From Porogramme epimiltina (taxonomy: Eukaryota > Basidiomycota > Agaricomycetes > Polyporales > Polyporaceae): DNA of 64,000 bases. Shown piece by piece: positions 44,319-56,050 of the stretch; positions within the stretch are counted from its first letter, which is position 1, and each line of letters begins with the position of its first letter. The notes beneath the pieces were generated by a model. That model was not told the origin of the DNA and searched no databases. It saw only the letters and a program-made list of their open reading frames with translations. The stretch spans positions 24,603 to 88,602 of the forward strand of contig FTLJ01000415.1 of NCBI GenBank assembly GCA_900155495.1, in the 5' to 3' direction. The translations under genes and the position numbers were made by a program.

Positions 44319-46257
44319 ATGCCCTCTCCGCCACCCTTGCGGGTGATTATCCGCCTGCCTTACAACCGCCCGGAAGATGCCCCTCCAGACCCTCCTCGGG
44401 TGCGTCTATGCGTTCATTGTCGGACATTTATTGGGTGCTGACGCGCCATGTCTCTTCTCCCTTCGCAAGTCTAGGTGGAATGGAACGCAGATAAGGAACA
44501 TATCCTATGGGAGGTCATAGGCAAGAGCAGGGCCATTGAGGGTGCTACGGATTGTACGTCATTACACCCTCTTTCACCGCACTTGTGATCGGCGTGGTGG
44601 GCATCCTTGCACCATTCACTGCCAGCAAGATGGGTGGAATGGTGTCCCGCTTAAGTGCTTACGCCCATGACAGGGAAAGGTCTCGCTGCACACCTTCAAG
44701 TACCACTTCCCTATCTCCTCTACCGTGCTCAAGTGCGCTACGAGGAGGACCTGCGAGGCCTCCAGGGCCTCGGTCTCCGCAGTCCACTCTCTCCCTCCCT
44801 CTCAGCGCCCTCTGCTACTTCTCCCCAGCGTACGAACGGCCAAGCCGCAGGGGAATGCTTTCCACGCATACCCGAGTTGACCCGCTCCCCTCAATCCAAC
44901 CATGACTCTGCGCGCGCACGCCTCGGATCCTCCTCCTCCGCCACAGGCGTCGCAGCTTCTGCGTCTGGTACCGTCCCTGGGACGAGCACCCTGCGTCCTG
45001 CCCTCGGCGTCCGTGCACGCCTGAGCTCTCTTGGGCATGCGCACGGCCGCGCCCTCGCGCAAATGAGGTCACCTACCGGAACGGACCACGTCCAGAGCCC
45101 GCTGTCTGCCCATCCCAGCAGCGCGTACCCCCGCCCGACGAAGAAGGTGTCGTCTTCGTCCACTCTCACGCTGCAAGGCTCGAGGCGGATGCACTCGTCC
45201 ACGATGCACAGGCTCTCGCCGCCGTCGTCGCGTGCAGGATCGTCGTCGGAAGGGGCGCTCGGCGGGGACGACGACTCGAGTGACGACGAAGACGAGAGCG
45301 ACGAGGATGCGCGTAGAGAGGAGGAGGCGGAGAAGCAGGATACTCTCGCGCGGAAGCTGCAGAACCTGCAGCGGCTGATGACGAAGGACATGCTCGGGCT
45401 TGTCGCGGACCGCGTCCCGCAGAGCGCCAGGGTGAATGGGAATGGCTCCGCAGTGAGGGGCAGGGAGCGGCCGCTCTCTGGAAGTACGTCCCTTTCGTCG
45501 TCGATGGCTCAGCGGTGGCCACCGAGTGAGCGGAGCCAGAGCCACCAGAGCTTGTCGAGCGCGAGCGTCGACTCGCCACAGGGCTCTATCCCCTCAATAC
45601 CCTCCCCGTCTCAACAGTCCCCGCGCCACGACCAGCAATACCAATACCCGGTTGTGCGAACTCACACCCGGCATCACAGTCAAGGCTACGTTGCGCCGGT
45701 CTCTGCGCACACACACTACCCTGCGCGCTCGCAGTCGCAGTCCCAATCACTGTCTTCGCATTCGTTATCGCAGTCGCGCTCGAACTCAGCCTCGAACTCA
45801 AACCCGGCTTCAAACCCGCAGTCGCCACGCAGGCTCGCGTCGCCTGTGCGCGTCGGCGCGCGTCACCTCGGACCCACGGAGAAGAGCTCCTCGCCGCCCG
45901 CGTTGTCCCCTGGGAGCGCGCGGGGCCACACGACACGTGCCCGCACTGTGCACCGCGCGCCGCACATCCCGGAAACGCCCACGGGGAGCGAAGCCTCGAG
46001 CTTCAGCGACTTGAGTGGTGAGTGTGCGCCTTCATCTTATGCTCTGGGTGGGAGCTGACGTTGGGGTCGGGTTCAAGATGCGGACTTGTCTCAGTCGGCT
46101 CTGGAGAGCGCGTTGATGTCAAATATTCGAGGTGGCGGGTCGCGTTTGTGAGTGTTCCCTTTGGTTCGAGGGCGGCCTCCTGTTTATGGTTTTCGGCCGT
46201 TCCAGTTCGTCTTTTGCGCGTAGTCATTTACCGTCCAAACGCTCGTCACGGAGTTGA
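44319..46257 (+). CDS. ATG29: Autophagy-related protein 29 family (ATG29)
   Basis: Five exons (44319-44399, 44475-44553, 44674-46017, 46078-46147, 46206-46257) give 541 aa. The first about 85 residues form the Atg29 N-terminal domain: LRVIIRLPYNRPEDAPPDPP, VEWNADKEHILWEVI, then ATDWKGLAAHLQVPLPYLLY and RAQVRYEEDL. The rest is a long, low-complexity Ser/Pro/Gln-rich tail with an acidic run (DDDSSDDEDESDEDAR) and a short conserved C terminus, SALESALMSNIRGGGSRF. In yeast, Atg29 forms a scaffold with Atg17 and Atg31 at the phagophore assembly site; the disordered acidic tail is typical. Assignment rests on the N-terminal domain; the tail itself is not diagnostic. Intron 2 (120 nt) is longer than its neighbours. 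Confidence 0.8.
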
Positions 46258-46603
46258 CTATCTTGTCCATTCCTGTCGTCGATGTTGTTTCATTGGCCTG
46301 TCGACTCGGACGTGTACCACGGAATACCATGTTATTGTGATGCCGAATCATACTATCTGTTAGGGCGTTTTGGCAAACCTAGCGGCCTTAATGTGCCCCA
46401 TATAGAACATTGAATATCCCCACGGTAAACTAAGGCAAACCTTATGTGTGGCGACTCTCGTTGGGCCACCGCAGCCCTTATCATTCTCTCCCTACGCTCC
46501 CATCAACGCGTCGTCTTCATATTCGCTAGAGCCTTTGCTTACGGTATGCCTTTGTGTTTCCAAGTCAGGCATCAGTATCGTTGACGTGGCGAATCTCTAG
46601 GCC
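46258..46603. other. Intergenic; possible 5'-UTR intron of the broken MYND gene
   Basis: 346 bp. A GTATGC at about 46531 and TCTCTAG just before the ATG at 46604 could bound an intron in the 5' untranslated region. No coding sequence. Confidence 0.35.
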
Positions 46604-47715
46604 ATGAACCAACCAACGTGCTCTGCGGCCAGGTGCCCCCGGCGTATCTCCATAATGTGTCCACAGTGCCAGAGAGCGGGTTACTGTAGCGAGGAGTGCT
46701 AAATCCAGGACTGGTCGAATCACGCCATCGTATGCGATCTCGCGCGAGCTTGCCGGGATGGCGACGTTCCCCGCTTCCCGCCAACCCGAGGAGACTACGG
46801 GTTTGAAAGGGCAAGTCGCTCATATAGGAATGGAGACGAAGGCCGCCTCCTTGGCTTGTATAAACACGTTTTCGATGTGCTGGAGGTGAGATGCGATAGG
46901 TTGCAGAGGTGGCAGAGGGCAGGACGACTCGTGGAGCGAATCAACGCCGCTTACTTGACGAAGGGGAGAGAGTACTATTGGCGGCGATGGTTGTTGGCTC
47001 ATCAGAACTTCTTCCATGGTACGCCGACTCTCTAACAGAGACAACTTCAGCTTCTCTCGCTCATTCAGGATGGATCCTTTCAGAGGATCCCCTTTCGGCC
47101 CGACAAGAGTGCGAGGCGTTCTACTGGCTCCTGAAGTTGAACGAATCTCCATCCCCCGATCAATCCCATTGGCTTAACTTCGGTTTTGTCGCGGCGTCCC
47201 CGCGGGAGGAGAGCGAGTACACGGAGGCCTACCGCACACTCGTCAACTCCACAGGTTTCACACTCTACGAGTTTACCACCGCTTATCTCAATTTCACCAT
47301 CGCTGCGCTCTTCAAGAAATACAAAGTGTCACTCCCCAACCTAAAATCCTTCTGCGACGTCATGGCGTACTCGCGCGACGGGTGCAAGTCGGTGTGGAAC
47401 CTGAAGCAGTACGCCGATCAGCTCAGAACATACCCGCAGGGCACCGCAAAGCCTGCCCCAATCCAGCCCGTGATAGACTACTACGGGTATGCGAACTGCG
47501 AAAACAGCAAGGATAAGAGGATCCCATCGAAGCTGCTGGATTGCCTGTACCAGGAACTGTTTGCCCAGATGAAACCCGAGGGTAGGATGGACCCGCTGAA
47601 ACTGCACGAGGCCTGTGAAAGTGGAACCTTGGTCAAGTATGTGCAGCATTTCGTGCAGCTCGCACCGCGCACTGCGCAGTACACGCGGCTCCTCAAGAAT
47701 CCTTACACCCTCTGA
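46604..47715 (+). pseudogene. MYND zinc-finger gene 3, interrupted by a stop codon in the finger
   Basis: One frame runs from ATG 46604 through CSAARCPRRISIMCPQC and RAGYCSEEC, hits TAA at 46700-46702, then continues without a shift as IQDWSNHAIVC, the second half of the same MYND finger. It stays open to 47018, where a 50-nt GT-AG intron (47019-47068) joins it to an exon ending at 47715. Reading through the stop gives 353 residues. The body (YYWRRWLLAHQNFFHGW, ECEAFYWLLKLNE, LVNSTGFTLYEFTTAYL) is well preserved with no other lesion, so the loss is recent, or the downstream part is translated from a later ATG. No in-frame intron removes the stop. This protein does not share the N-terminal block of MYND genes 1 and 2. 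Confidence 0.7.
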
Positions 47716-48074
47716 GTCCCCGAGCAGGAAGGCTGTTGAATGTGCGCTGATATCAATTGTGCCGGTATTAGGTGGAACGAATGGTATACTAATTCGTAAA
47801 AACAACAGGTGTATAGCCCATAGTCAACCTGTCGGAACGTCGATTTTTCCGGTGACTCGCTCGCGCGAACGCCACCATCTGATAGTGTATCGTACCGGTA
47901 TACAATGTATTGTAGCACGCTACGCGTTTGCACCTGCCAAACGCGCCCCCGTCGTGCCGTCCGTTCGACCCCGCTCTGCTTGTTCCAACACAACCAGTGT
48001 CCTAGTTCAGCGTCCCCAGGGTACGCTATGTATACTATTCCTTATTTCTCCGAATTTCCGCCTGTCTCTACAAG
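47716..48074. other. Convergent intergenic region
   Basis: 359 bp; 3' flanks of the broken MYND gene (+) and the F-box/LRR-like gene (-). No gene. Confidence 0.6.
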
Positions 48075-49502
48075 TCAAACAACTTCGGGATGGTTGATAT
48101 AATACGCAAAACCACGTGTGTCCACATCCACTTCAGCAAAGATCTCGAAAGGTGCGAGTAGCTGACGATATTGGGCGCGTATTCCCTGACGCGTAGGATC
48201 CTCGTCCCAGCTGGCTCGCGAAGTATCCGTGTCGAGTACGAAGAGTGATACACGCTGGAATGCTGGGTACTTCTCGCGGTCCCCAAGAACGCCGGCCAGT
48301 TCTACCAAGGGAGTTTCGAGTGGAGAGAGGCTGCCTGCGTGACCCCATACTTCCAGAGATAGTGTTTCGAGATGCGAATAGGGTGTGAACCCCGCAGGCC
48401 TCGGGCGAACGAGGAGTTCGTGGAGCATGGAGATGAATGAGGTGGGGAGAGGGCTGAGGTGGGACGTCCAACCGCCTATGGCCAGCGTCATCATCGACGC
48501 TATCGCGTCGCACCAGATATGCAGAGAGCGCAGGACATAGCAGGACTGCAACGCAGTGTACGCGCGTCGTATAGTCGCATCTGTGGGAGGGAAGTCAGTG
48601 AGTTACATCAGTCGAATCGGGGCATTGAAGCACGTACCATCATCGGGAACTGTATTCCAGAGTTCGTTTTCTTTCCGGCCCAGGCGTATGTGAATCGCGA
48701 CGTGCCGCAAGTTCGCGCCGATCCCGGACAGGATAGTAGGCCACCACGTGTCAGGTTCACTATTGTCTCCTGCGCACATTTCGAGAGACGTTAGGGATGT
48801 CTGGGTTACTGCGCCTGTGTTGAAGAGTGCATTGACGAAAACAGCAAGATCCCCTATAGTCATGGGATGGATGACGCGTCCATGTCTGAAGCTTATTGCG
48901 CGTAATGGAGTCGCGGCGTGCAGTGGCTTGGGGACATGATCATCCATTACTGAGGGGGAAGAGCGAGAGAAAACCAACAGAGGCATGCTCTCTACGTGGA
49001 AGAATGTGAGCTGACGTAATCGCGGAATCGCGCAGATGATTGGAATAACATGGGGAGTGAGATGGTCGAATTCGAGGTGGGCGAAGGTGAGGGTATCAAG
49101 GTTAACGAAGGTTTCGAAGGCGCGGGAGTCGACGGGAAGCCATGGGTGTGGCATACCGTCATAAGGCTTGCCTGCAAACTTAATTGATCTGATGTTCTGT
49201 ACGAGGGAGGGATTACAGGCGATGAGACCAAGAAGGCCTTCCCAGCGCGTGTTTGATGTTGTGATGGCTATAGAAGTGGTGCTAGAGCTGTGCTGGGGGG
49301 ATACGGGCCAGGTACTATTTGGCCTCCGTGAGGGGATCTGTATGACGACACTAGAGAAGATATGGAAGCGGGATCGTTCCTTCCATGCCGTGGACACCAG
49401 AGCGCACGTTGTGAGGGCTTGGACATCGCCACATAAACAGTCGATAATGCTATCCACCAGCTCTTGTGGTAAGTGGAGAGGGGACATGGTGGCCGTGGTC
49501 AT
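48075..49502 (-). CDS. F-box protein, LRR-like basidiomycete type
   Basis: Two exons (49502-48638 and 48580-48075; intron 48637-48581) give 456 aa. The F-box is at the N terminus: LHLPQELVDSIIDCLCGDVQ, then ALTTCALVSTAWKERSRFHI. The remainder has the repeating leucine-rich pattern common in this family (NLDTLTFAHLEFDHLTPHV, RLRQLTFFHVESMPLL, SLTSLEMCAGD, LRSLHIWCDAI). It is a probable SCF adaptor, so it should work with Skp1 and a NEDD8-modified cullin. Start at 49502 (MTTATMSPLHLPQEL) chosen because a TATATAA lies 40 bp upstream; the upstream ATG at 49541 overlaps that TATA. Unrelated in sequence to F-box A and B. Confidence 0.88.
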
Positions 49503-49540
49503 GGGGGAATGGGAGTGAGAACATTTGGAGAGGTTTGGCA

Positions 49541-49547
49541 TTATATA
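49541..49547 (-). promoter_or_regulatory. TATA box of the F-box/LRR-like gene
   Basis: TATATAA on the minus strand, about 40 bp upstream of the ATG at 49502. Confidence 0.5.
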
Positions 49548-49758
49548 CTTATGCGTCCATGTTCGCACGCGCCCTCATCGCGATCGCCGATCGGGAGGAC
49601 TAGCAGCCACAGTGCGAAAGGTAGGCAAATTTCCCCCTCAACTGCGAACGGACACTTGTAGGTTATATAGGACGCAAATATGAATCAGCACGTGTATCCA
49701 TAGCTGTCTGCTTTTGGAGGACACACAAGTTACAGATCCAACACCTTTCTATATCATC

Positions 49759-51113
49759 TTAAGCAGGCAATGGGAATGACTGACTGAACCCTGCAGGGCT
49801 CGGGAACGCTGGCGAGCTGTCCGGGTTCCATCCGTAGCTCTGTGTGCGAATTGTGCGTCCTGCCCACCCTCCATCTGCTGTCGCATCAGCATGGTAGACG
49901 ACATACGGTACGCCGTTGCGGTCATAGGGGAATGATGCGTGCCCAGGTCCGAAGGCAACATCGGAACTCCAGAACACAGGTCTATCGTCGAGACGCCACC
50001 AGTTGCTCGGTACGACTAATCAAAGACAAGGTCAGCCTCCGTCGGAGCATACAAGAGGGCGAGAGAGACATACGGGGGTCAGCACCGCCGTCGATGCCCA
50101 TCATGGCCAAGCAATATGCGGAGGTCCAGCTACCCGCTGCGGCTGGGGTTGTCATGTGTTTTAGTGGGCGGACGCAACCGACTAGCATGTGGAGATCTTA
50201 CAATAGATGAGGAACGTCCGACCGTTGTGGACGAGAATCTCAGGGCCTTCGTTGATCGCTGATCCACCACTCTGTTGCCACGAGGGTGTCGGCTGGTGCA
50301 GTAGTACGCGGGCTCCGGAGATGTGGGTGGGCGAGTCCATGGGCGCGATATAGAGGTTCTGTGTGTTTGTGTGACTGGAATCTGACCATCCTGACCAGAT
50401 GAAGTATCTGACACCAGATGTTCAGTTGCGTCCACGCGTTCAAAGATTGGATCACAACTCACAGTCTGCTTGGATCATTCTCATACTGGTCACGAACGCC
50501 TTTCAGGTGCTGGCGAAAAGGGTGAGGATGCACAAAGGCACTCACGATAAGCACTGTGCCGTCGATGGCCCAATTGTTATCCGAGGATGTGATCTGCCCA
50601 ACCATCTGCCGTGCGCATGTCAGCAATCCGGTCCCCGTACGATATACAGCATGAAGCATACCGTAAACGGCTGGGTTGGATCTGTAGTACTGGTCCCTTT
50701 CAATACATACATCCGATGCTGCGAATTGTCGCCGTTTTGAGCCATGGCGACATATATGTAAAACACCCCATTGATGAGATGCAATTCCGGCGCCCACACG
50801 TCCGTAAAGGGTGCCGGAGGGGTGTAGACGACAGTGCCCGTCTCGGCCCACTGCGCGAGATTCGACGAGCGAGTGACTTGGACGTTGTTTCCTGTTGTGT
50901 ATAGAAGATAGTAGCTATCTCCGTGCAGGATGACCCAGGGATCTGCGCCACTGCCGGGTTTGATGGCTGCGAGAAGGCACGGATGAGAACTAGCGAGCGG
51001 CGTGAAGAGGGGTAAGTAGACTTACGGTTGTTGTACGTGGCGCGTCTCGACCTCGGAGATGCGGCAACGATGGAAAACGTGACACAAAGGAGAGCCCAGA
51101 GGTGGAGCAACAT
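49759..51113 (-). CDS. Secreted glycoside hydrolase family 43 (arabinofuranosidase-like)
   Basis: Seven exons (51113-51026, 50966-50662, 50605-50546, 50485-50463, 50407-50202, 50142-50074, 50015-49759) give 335 aa. Signal peptide: MLLHLWALLCVTFSIVAAS. The five-bladed propeller motifs follow: PGSGADPWVI (catalytic base D38), DVWAPELHLINGVFYIY, NNWAIDGTVL (D146), YFIWSGWSD, SAINEGPEILVHNG (catalytic acid E212), SAAGSWTSAYCLAMM, FGPGHASF. The set D, D, E identifies GH43. The overall pattern resembles extracellular alpha-L-arabinofuranosidases acting on arabinan or arabinoxylan side chains, but specificity is inferred. Exon 4 is only 23 nt; including it gives IDGTVLIYENDPSRLYFIWS. Secreted, for plant cell-wall breakdown. 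Confidence 0.92.
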
Positions 51114-52268
51114 TGTGAGAGGACGACTAGAGCGGAGGTTGGGGTTGAGTGAGCGAGGGTAGATCATCCGCTGATACTTATGGCTTCCGCGGGACATGAT
51201 TCGTAACAGGGAAGTTTGTAGCATGATGGCGATGCAATCCGGCCCGCGTGACGCACGCGGAGCATGGGCCGCTCATCGGTGACGCATGAATGAAGTCTGG
51301 GATGCTTGAATATCGCGAGGAACATGCGTGTCTCTGCGTTCAGCGGATGGTCAGCCTCTGCCTTTGTTTTATTCGATGATGCTGGGATAATTGTATGAGG
51401 TTGGTGATCATGATATACGACGCACGGATCACAAAGAAAACGTCTAGGCCGTGTATATTGAAGCCAGCCCCAAGCAAAGGACAAACCTAGATGTCCTCGG
51501 CCTTCATCGCCCCGTGACGGGTCGCAGTTGCGTTGCCATCGGCCTCGTTCTTCTCATGATCTCGATGGATCCGCTTTTAGCTCGTTCCTCGGCGGGCGCA
51601 CACGGTACTCGAGTGATTCTCCCGGTCTTATTGGACATTTTCACTTCTATCGTCCATACATCTGTCTAAGGACTCTACATTCAAGCATCAGCTGATAGCG
51701 TCAGCTAGAAGGGAACTAGTACAGGCTCGCCTTCTAAACCGGGTGTGTAGTACACGTGCCTGCGGACATACAACTGCGGCCTGGTGTTCCTGCTTCGGTG
51801 TTGCAAATATCCGCGTTCGGGTAGCGCGTCACTGAAATGGCAAGTATTGTCTACGCAGGCGACCTTCGGCTAACTCCGGCTGGCAATATGACGCCATAGT
51901 TTCCCGCTACGTGAGTGTTATCACCGCGGGGTCGGCGCGAGCGTTGCGATGGAGGCATAAAGTCGTGCTCCATACAAACACCTTGGTTTTGTACCACATG
52001 CTCCGGTCGTGGTCGTCCTTGTCTATGCACGCTCTGTGTTAGAAAGAATGACATTCCTAAACGATGGTTTGGAGCGCTAGAGTTAAGTAGTAAGTGTCAT
52101 GAACGTCATAACAACCGATAGCATTTACGCAGCGAACATTTCGAAAGCACACATGAGAACATATACAACAAACCGACACCGTCCACATGCACGTCGTGCG
52201 ATGAGCCCGACGTTCGCACCCTGGAGTCTGACATAGGTAACGTTGAATGGGAAGGGTCCCGGCCACGC
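51114..52268. other. Intergenic, no gene recognised
   Basis: 1.15 kb with 5' flank of the GH43 gene and 3' flank of CDC14. Short conflicting ORFs only. Confidence 0.6.
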
Positions 52269-54405
52269 TTAGCTGAGCCCCCACACGCCCGCCTTCTTGA
52301 CGCCCTCGACGAGAGCGTCAACATTCCCGAGCATCGTGCCAAGGATCTCCTTCTTCTCCGCCATCGTGCGCGGGCCTGTAACCCCGGTCCTCACTAAGGA
52401 TGACGCCGTCGGGGAGCTCGCGCTCCGCGGGCCGCCCTTGAGGTCCGCGCGGGGCGAGTCCGCAGCAAAGTCTGCAAGGCTCTGCGTACGTCGGTGCAGC
52501 TTTGACGAAGACGGGGGTACGGCGGATTTGGGCGTGTCGAGGAGATCCTTGGCTTTCAGCCCAGCACCGCGCGCCGGGGTGGGCGCGCGCGGGGCGAGAT
52601 CCGTGCGCGACGACGAGGGAGAGTGCGAAGGAGTGGATGCAGAGCCGGTGGAAGAGACGGACGAGATGGACGAAACCGAGAGGCCTCGCCCGTGCCCGGA
52701 AGTGAGGCTGGTGCGCGGTCGCGGCGTGCGCGGCGCGGATGAGGGGACAATGGTGGAAGACTGCTTTCGTGGCTCGCCACCGTCCGTGTCGGTGGAGGTG
52801 GAAGAGGAAAGTGGGTCGCGGGGACGACGGACACGGAGGCTTGACGCGGGGGTCCCTGGCTGGCTGCGCTCACTGGGGGCTTTGGGGCGTAATCCACTAG
52901 GGCCGCGCCCTAGATGGGATAGTTGGGGTTTCTTCGGGCTCTGGGGGACGTAGTCAACCTCTTTCTTGAGTATGAGGAGCGAACGAGGTTGGCCACGCCC
53001 CAGGGCATTGGGACCTCCGGCAGGAGGTGTGACGGCACGAGACGATGGCGTGAGGCCGGGTATAACGGACCGAGGTAGCGGGGTAGGATCTGAAGGGGCC
53101 TGGGGTTGAGGTTTGCTTTCACCTTTGGTGGGGGATGGGGAACTATGAAGAGAGGCAGAGGTGGCGGCGGTTGAGGTGGATAGCGTCGAGAAAGTGGAGG
53201 AGCCTGACGAGGACCTAGAAGATGGTCGCGTGGTGAAACCGGCGGACAGAGAGTCTCTTGTGCGTTGTGGAAGAGGGGCAGAGCCGTCCAGATTTTCTAT
53301 GCTGCTTGTTGTTTCCGCAACTGATTCAGGAGGGGTCGTTTCGTCCATCAGGTAAAAGTAAATAAATTCCAAACATTTCATGCTTAGTCAAGTCGTCAGC
53401 TAGGAACGATTTCGAGGCTACAACGAAAACGTACCGGACTTCACGGGGAGTACCAGATCGTTTGAGGATCTTCACTACGACTTGGACGCCATTTAACTCT
53501 TCGAAGACGCGAAGGGCAGGAATAGAATCTACAAGAATACACAGCAAGGTATCCAACACGACGGAAGCCAGAGGTATCTCTTGAGACTTGTAGACAGGGG
53601 CTGAAAATGCACCAGATTTAGGGGATGTAGGAACGCTTGGACCGTTTGAAGAATGACTCAAGCGACGAGAGACCAACAAAAGGTCAAGGAGCACCTAGAG
53701 CGGTTTAAGCGGGGATTAGAGTGTCGTAGAAGACGTGTGAAGCTGACCTCCAGAGCGTATCTTCGACCAAGAAACTGTTTACTTGGTTTGTGAACAAGAG
53801 CGACGCCTTGTATAAGTGTCATTGCAAGCGTGAGTTGGGCGGACAGGGTTGTTATGTTGCAGTTGTCGTATCCTATCGAGTCTGATTAGGCTAACCCACG
53901 CAGAGATATCTTAGACAGGCAAGAAGGGACTGAGGTGCCAAAGAAGTATTTCCATCGGAGAAAGACGAAATGAAACTATGGCGAGGATAGCAAGCCGGAC
54001 TTACCATCGGGCAGGTCCTTGGCTAAATAAGTGTCCAGTGAAGCAGAGGAGCCTATGGTCCATGAAACGATACGGGACGCGACTGGACACCCCCAAGTCA
54101 GTGGCCATTCGGAGATAGACACACGGGCGTGAACGTACTATTGCACTGGAAGGTGTCCTGAAGTGCATTGAAGTAGTTAGGTAGTCCAGCTGCCCTCGGG
54201 TCAGCCGCTTGTGCGAGGACGTGCTCGATCGCCACCAGGGCTTCTCCCTTTGCTGCAGTTGATGTCCTTGTGGAGGATAGCTGGTAGGCGTGAGCGGTAG
54301 TGCCAATTATCCCGTTCTAAGCGTGCAGCTCACATCATCGAGAGCATCCTGGAGGATCACATGCATGGGGGCCACGTCGGGATATGATGCGTTGTCCGAG
54401 TCCAT
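52269..54405 (-). CDS. CDC14: Cdc14, septation initiation network component
   Basis: Six exons (54405-54334, 54280-54139, 54082-54005, 53872-53748, 53694-53435, 53382-52269) give 596 aa. The N-terminal half is the Cdc14 SIN domain: ALVAIEHVLAQAADP, FQCNIASRIVSWTIG, NITTLSAQLTLAMTLIQG, VALVHKPSKQFL, VLLDLLLVSRRLS, SIPALRVFEELNGVQVVVK, MKCLEFIYFYLMDE. A long Ser/Pro-rich disordered segment follows, and the protein ends with the conserved tag EKKEILGTMLGNVDALVEGV. In fission yeast this protein binds the Sid1 kinase at the spindle pole body and promotes septum formation; it is unrelated to the budding-yeast phosphatase of the same name. Intron 3 (54004-53873, 132 nt) is longer than the rest; its exact boundaries are the least certain. 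Head-to-head with the FAH family gene. Confidence 0.88.
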
Positions 54406-54773
54406 CTTGCTGCACGGAGAGGGCGGGGAGGGTCGAACAAGAATCAGTTCATGAGGCAGAACACCGAGTGGAGGATGGCGTGTGTCGCGGGTCGGGCGGT
54501 CTGTGTGGACGGGGAGGATGAGGTGGCCTGAAGCTTGCTGAGGTCGAGAAGGGGAGAGTCCGTCGCCTGCAACGTTCAGAATCGGGAAAGAGGTTGAACC
54601 ATAGTATGGGGTTACGTAAATGGAACGCGCGCCAGCACCGTGTTCTGGTCAGGTGATCGCGGCAGAAGCGCGCCGCGGCTCCCGCGCGAGGACCGGGGCT
54701 CCGTCTGGCGCTGCTTTCCCCGCAACGGCCGCCAGGATGCGCCTCGTTCCCACCTTTTCCCCAAACCTCCACC
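54406..54773. promoter_or_regulatory. Divergent promoter region of CDC14 and the FAH-family gene
   Basis: 368 bp between two divergent ATGs (54405 minus, 54774 plus). No TATA box is evident; GC-rich on the right side. Confidence 0.45.
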
Positions 54774-56050
54774 ATGTCCCCCATCCGCACAGTGCGTACT
54801 CCCTGCAACAGGTCACTCCCCGCTGCTAACGGTGTTGTGCAGCAATGGACCCGCCTTATCCGCTTCGTAGCGGCAGAGACCGCTCAGGTCCACATCGGCG
54901 AGCCTGTGGACCCCAAGCTTGATGGTGCGCTCTATCTCCAATCTCCGCGGCAACAGCGATCATGACCCCGAGAGACAGTCGGCCTCGCCTACCACCAAAA
55001 GAAACCTATTAAGGCCTACGAAATCGTCGGCTCTGCCCTCGACCCCGCCGCCCAGGTCACCAAGAGCATCCTCACTGTCAAACAGCTCCTTGCCCCTCTC
55101 TCCCGCGAAGAAGTTGGCCTCGTGCGCTGTTTAGGTCTCAACTACGCCGACCATGCTGTACGTGATTAAACATCCTCTGTATATACGGCGTTGGCTCACT
55201 GATCCCTTGTAGGCGGAGGCTAACCTCGCCAAGCCAACGTACGTGCTCTTCCGCGAACGCCTTAGATGATCCTCACCCCGGTCCAGCTACCCCGTCCTCT
55301 TCTACAAGCCCGTCGCGTCCTTGATTGGTACCGAGGTCCCGGTCACCATCCCCAAGCACGTTCAGCCGGTCGAGAAGCACCTCCCCGACTATGAAGTGGA
55401 ACTGACTATCGTCATTGGCAAGCCTGCTAAGAATGTGTCTGAGGCAGAAGCTCTCGACTATGTGTTGGCCTACACTGGTGGAAATGACGTCAGTATACAC
55501 CCTTCCGCCTGCAACACCCCGCCTTATGGCGTTTTGTAGGTGTCTTTTAGGTACCACCAGATGGCCGTCTCTCAGTGGAACTTCTCAAAGGGCTACGGTA
55601 TGGAACCTTCCTATTAATATCTCGGCAATGGGTTGAATAACTATTCATAGACAACACCACACCCCTCGGCCCTTGCCTCGTGGCCGCGCACACGATTCCC
55701 GATCCTCAAAAAATCCCCCTCAAGACTGTAGTAAACGGCCAGACCGTTCAAGATGGTAGCACTGCGTACGTGCCCCTCGTCGCGCTCGCCATTTCCTCAG
55801 CCAAGCGAGCCCCCTTTACAGCGACCATATCTTCAACGTGCGGCAGACGATTGCATTCCTCTCCCAGGGGACGACCCTTATGCCGGGTACTATCATCATG
55901 ACGGGTACTCCCAAAGGGGTCGGCTTCGTCAAGAAGCCCCCCGTCTACCTCAAGGATGGCGATGACATGAGTGTCTGGGTCGGTAACGGGATAGGCACAC
56001 TGGTCAACCCCGTGGTCGAAGAGCGCGGGAGTGCGAAGGCGAAGCTATAA
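54774..56050 (+). CDS. Fumarylacetoacetate hydrolase family protein (FAHD2-like)
   Basis: Eight exons (54774-54791, 54843-54924, 54973-55157, 55213-55238, 55287-55488, 55540-55597, 55651-55765, 55822-56050) give 304 aa. Motifs: QWTRLIRFVAAETAQVHIGE, EEVGLVRCLGLNYADHA, YPVLFYKPVASL, DYEVELTIVIGK (metal-binding Glu), YVLAYTGGNDVSFR, QWNFSKGYDNTTPLGPCLV, RQTIAFLSQGTTLMPG, IMTGTPKGVG. This is the complete FAH C-terminal fold of the FAHD1/FAHD2 type, which hydrolyses or decarboxylates beta-keto acids such as acylpyruvates or oxaloacetate with Mg2+. The exact substrate is unknown. First exon encodes only six residues. No targeting peptide seen. Confidence 0.93.
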
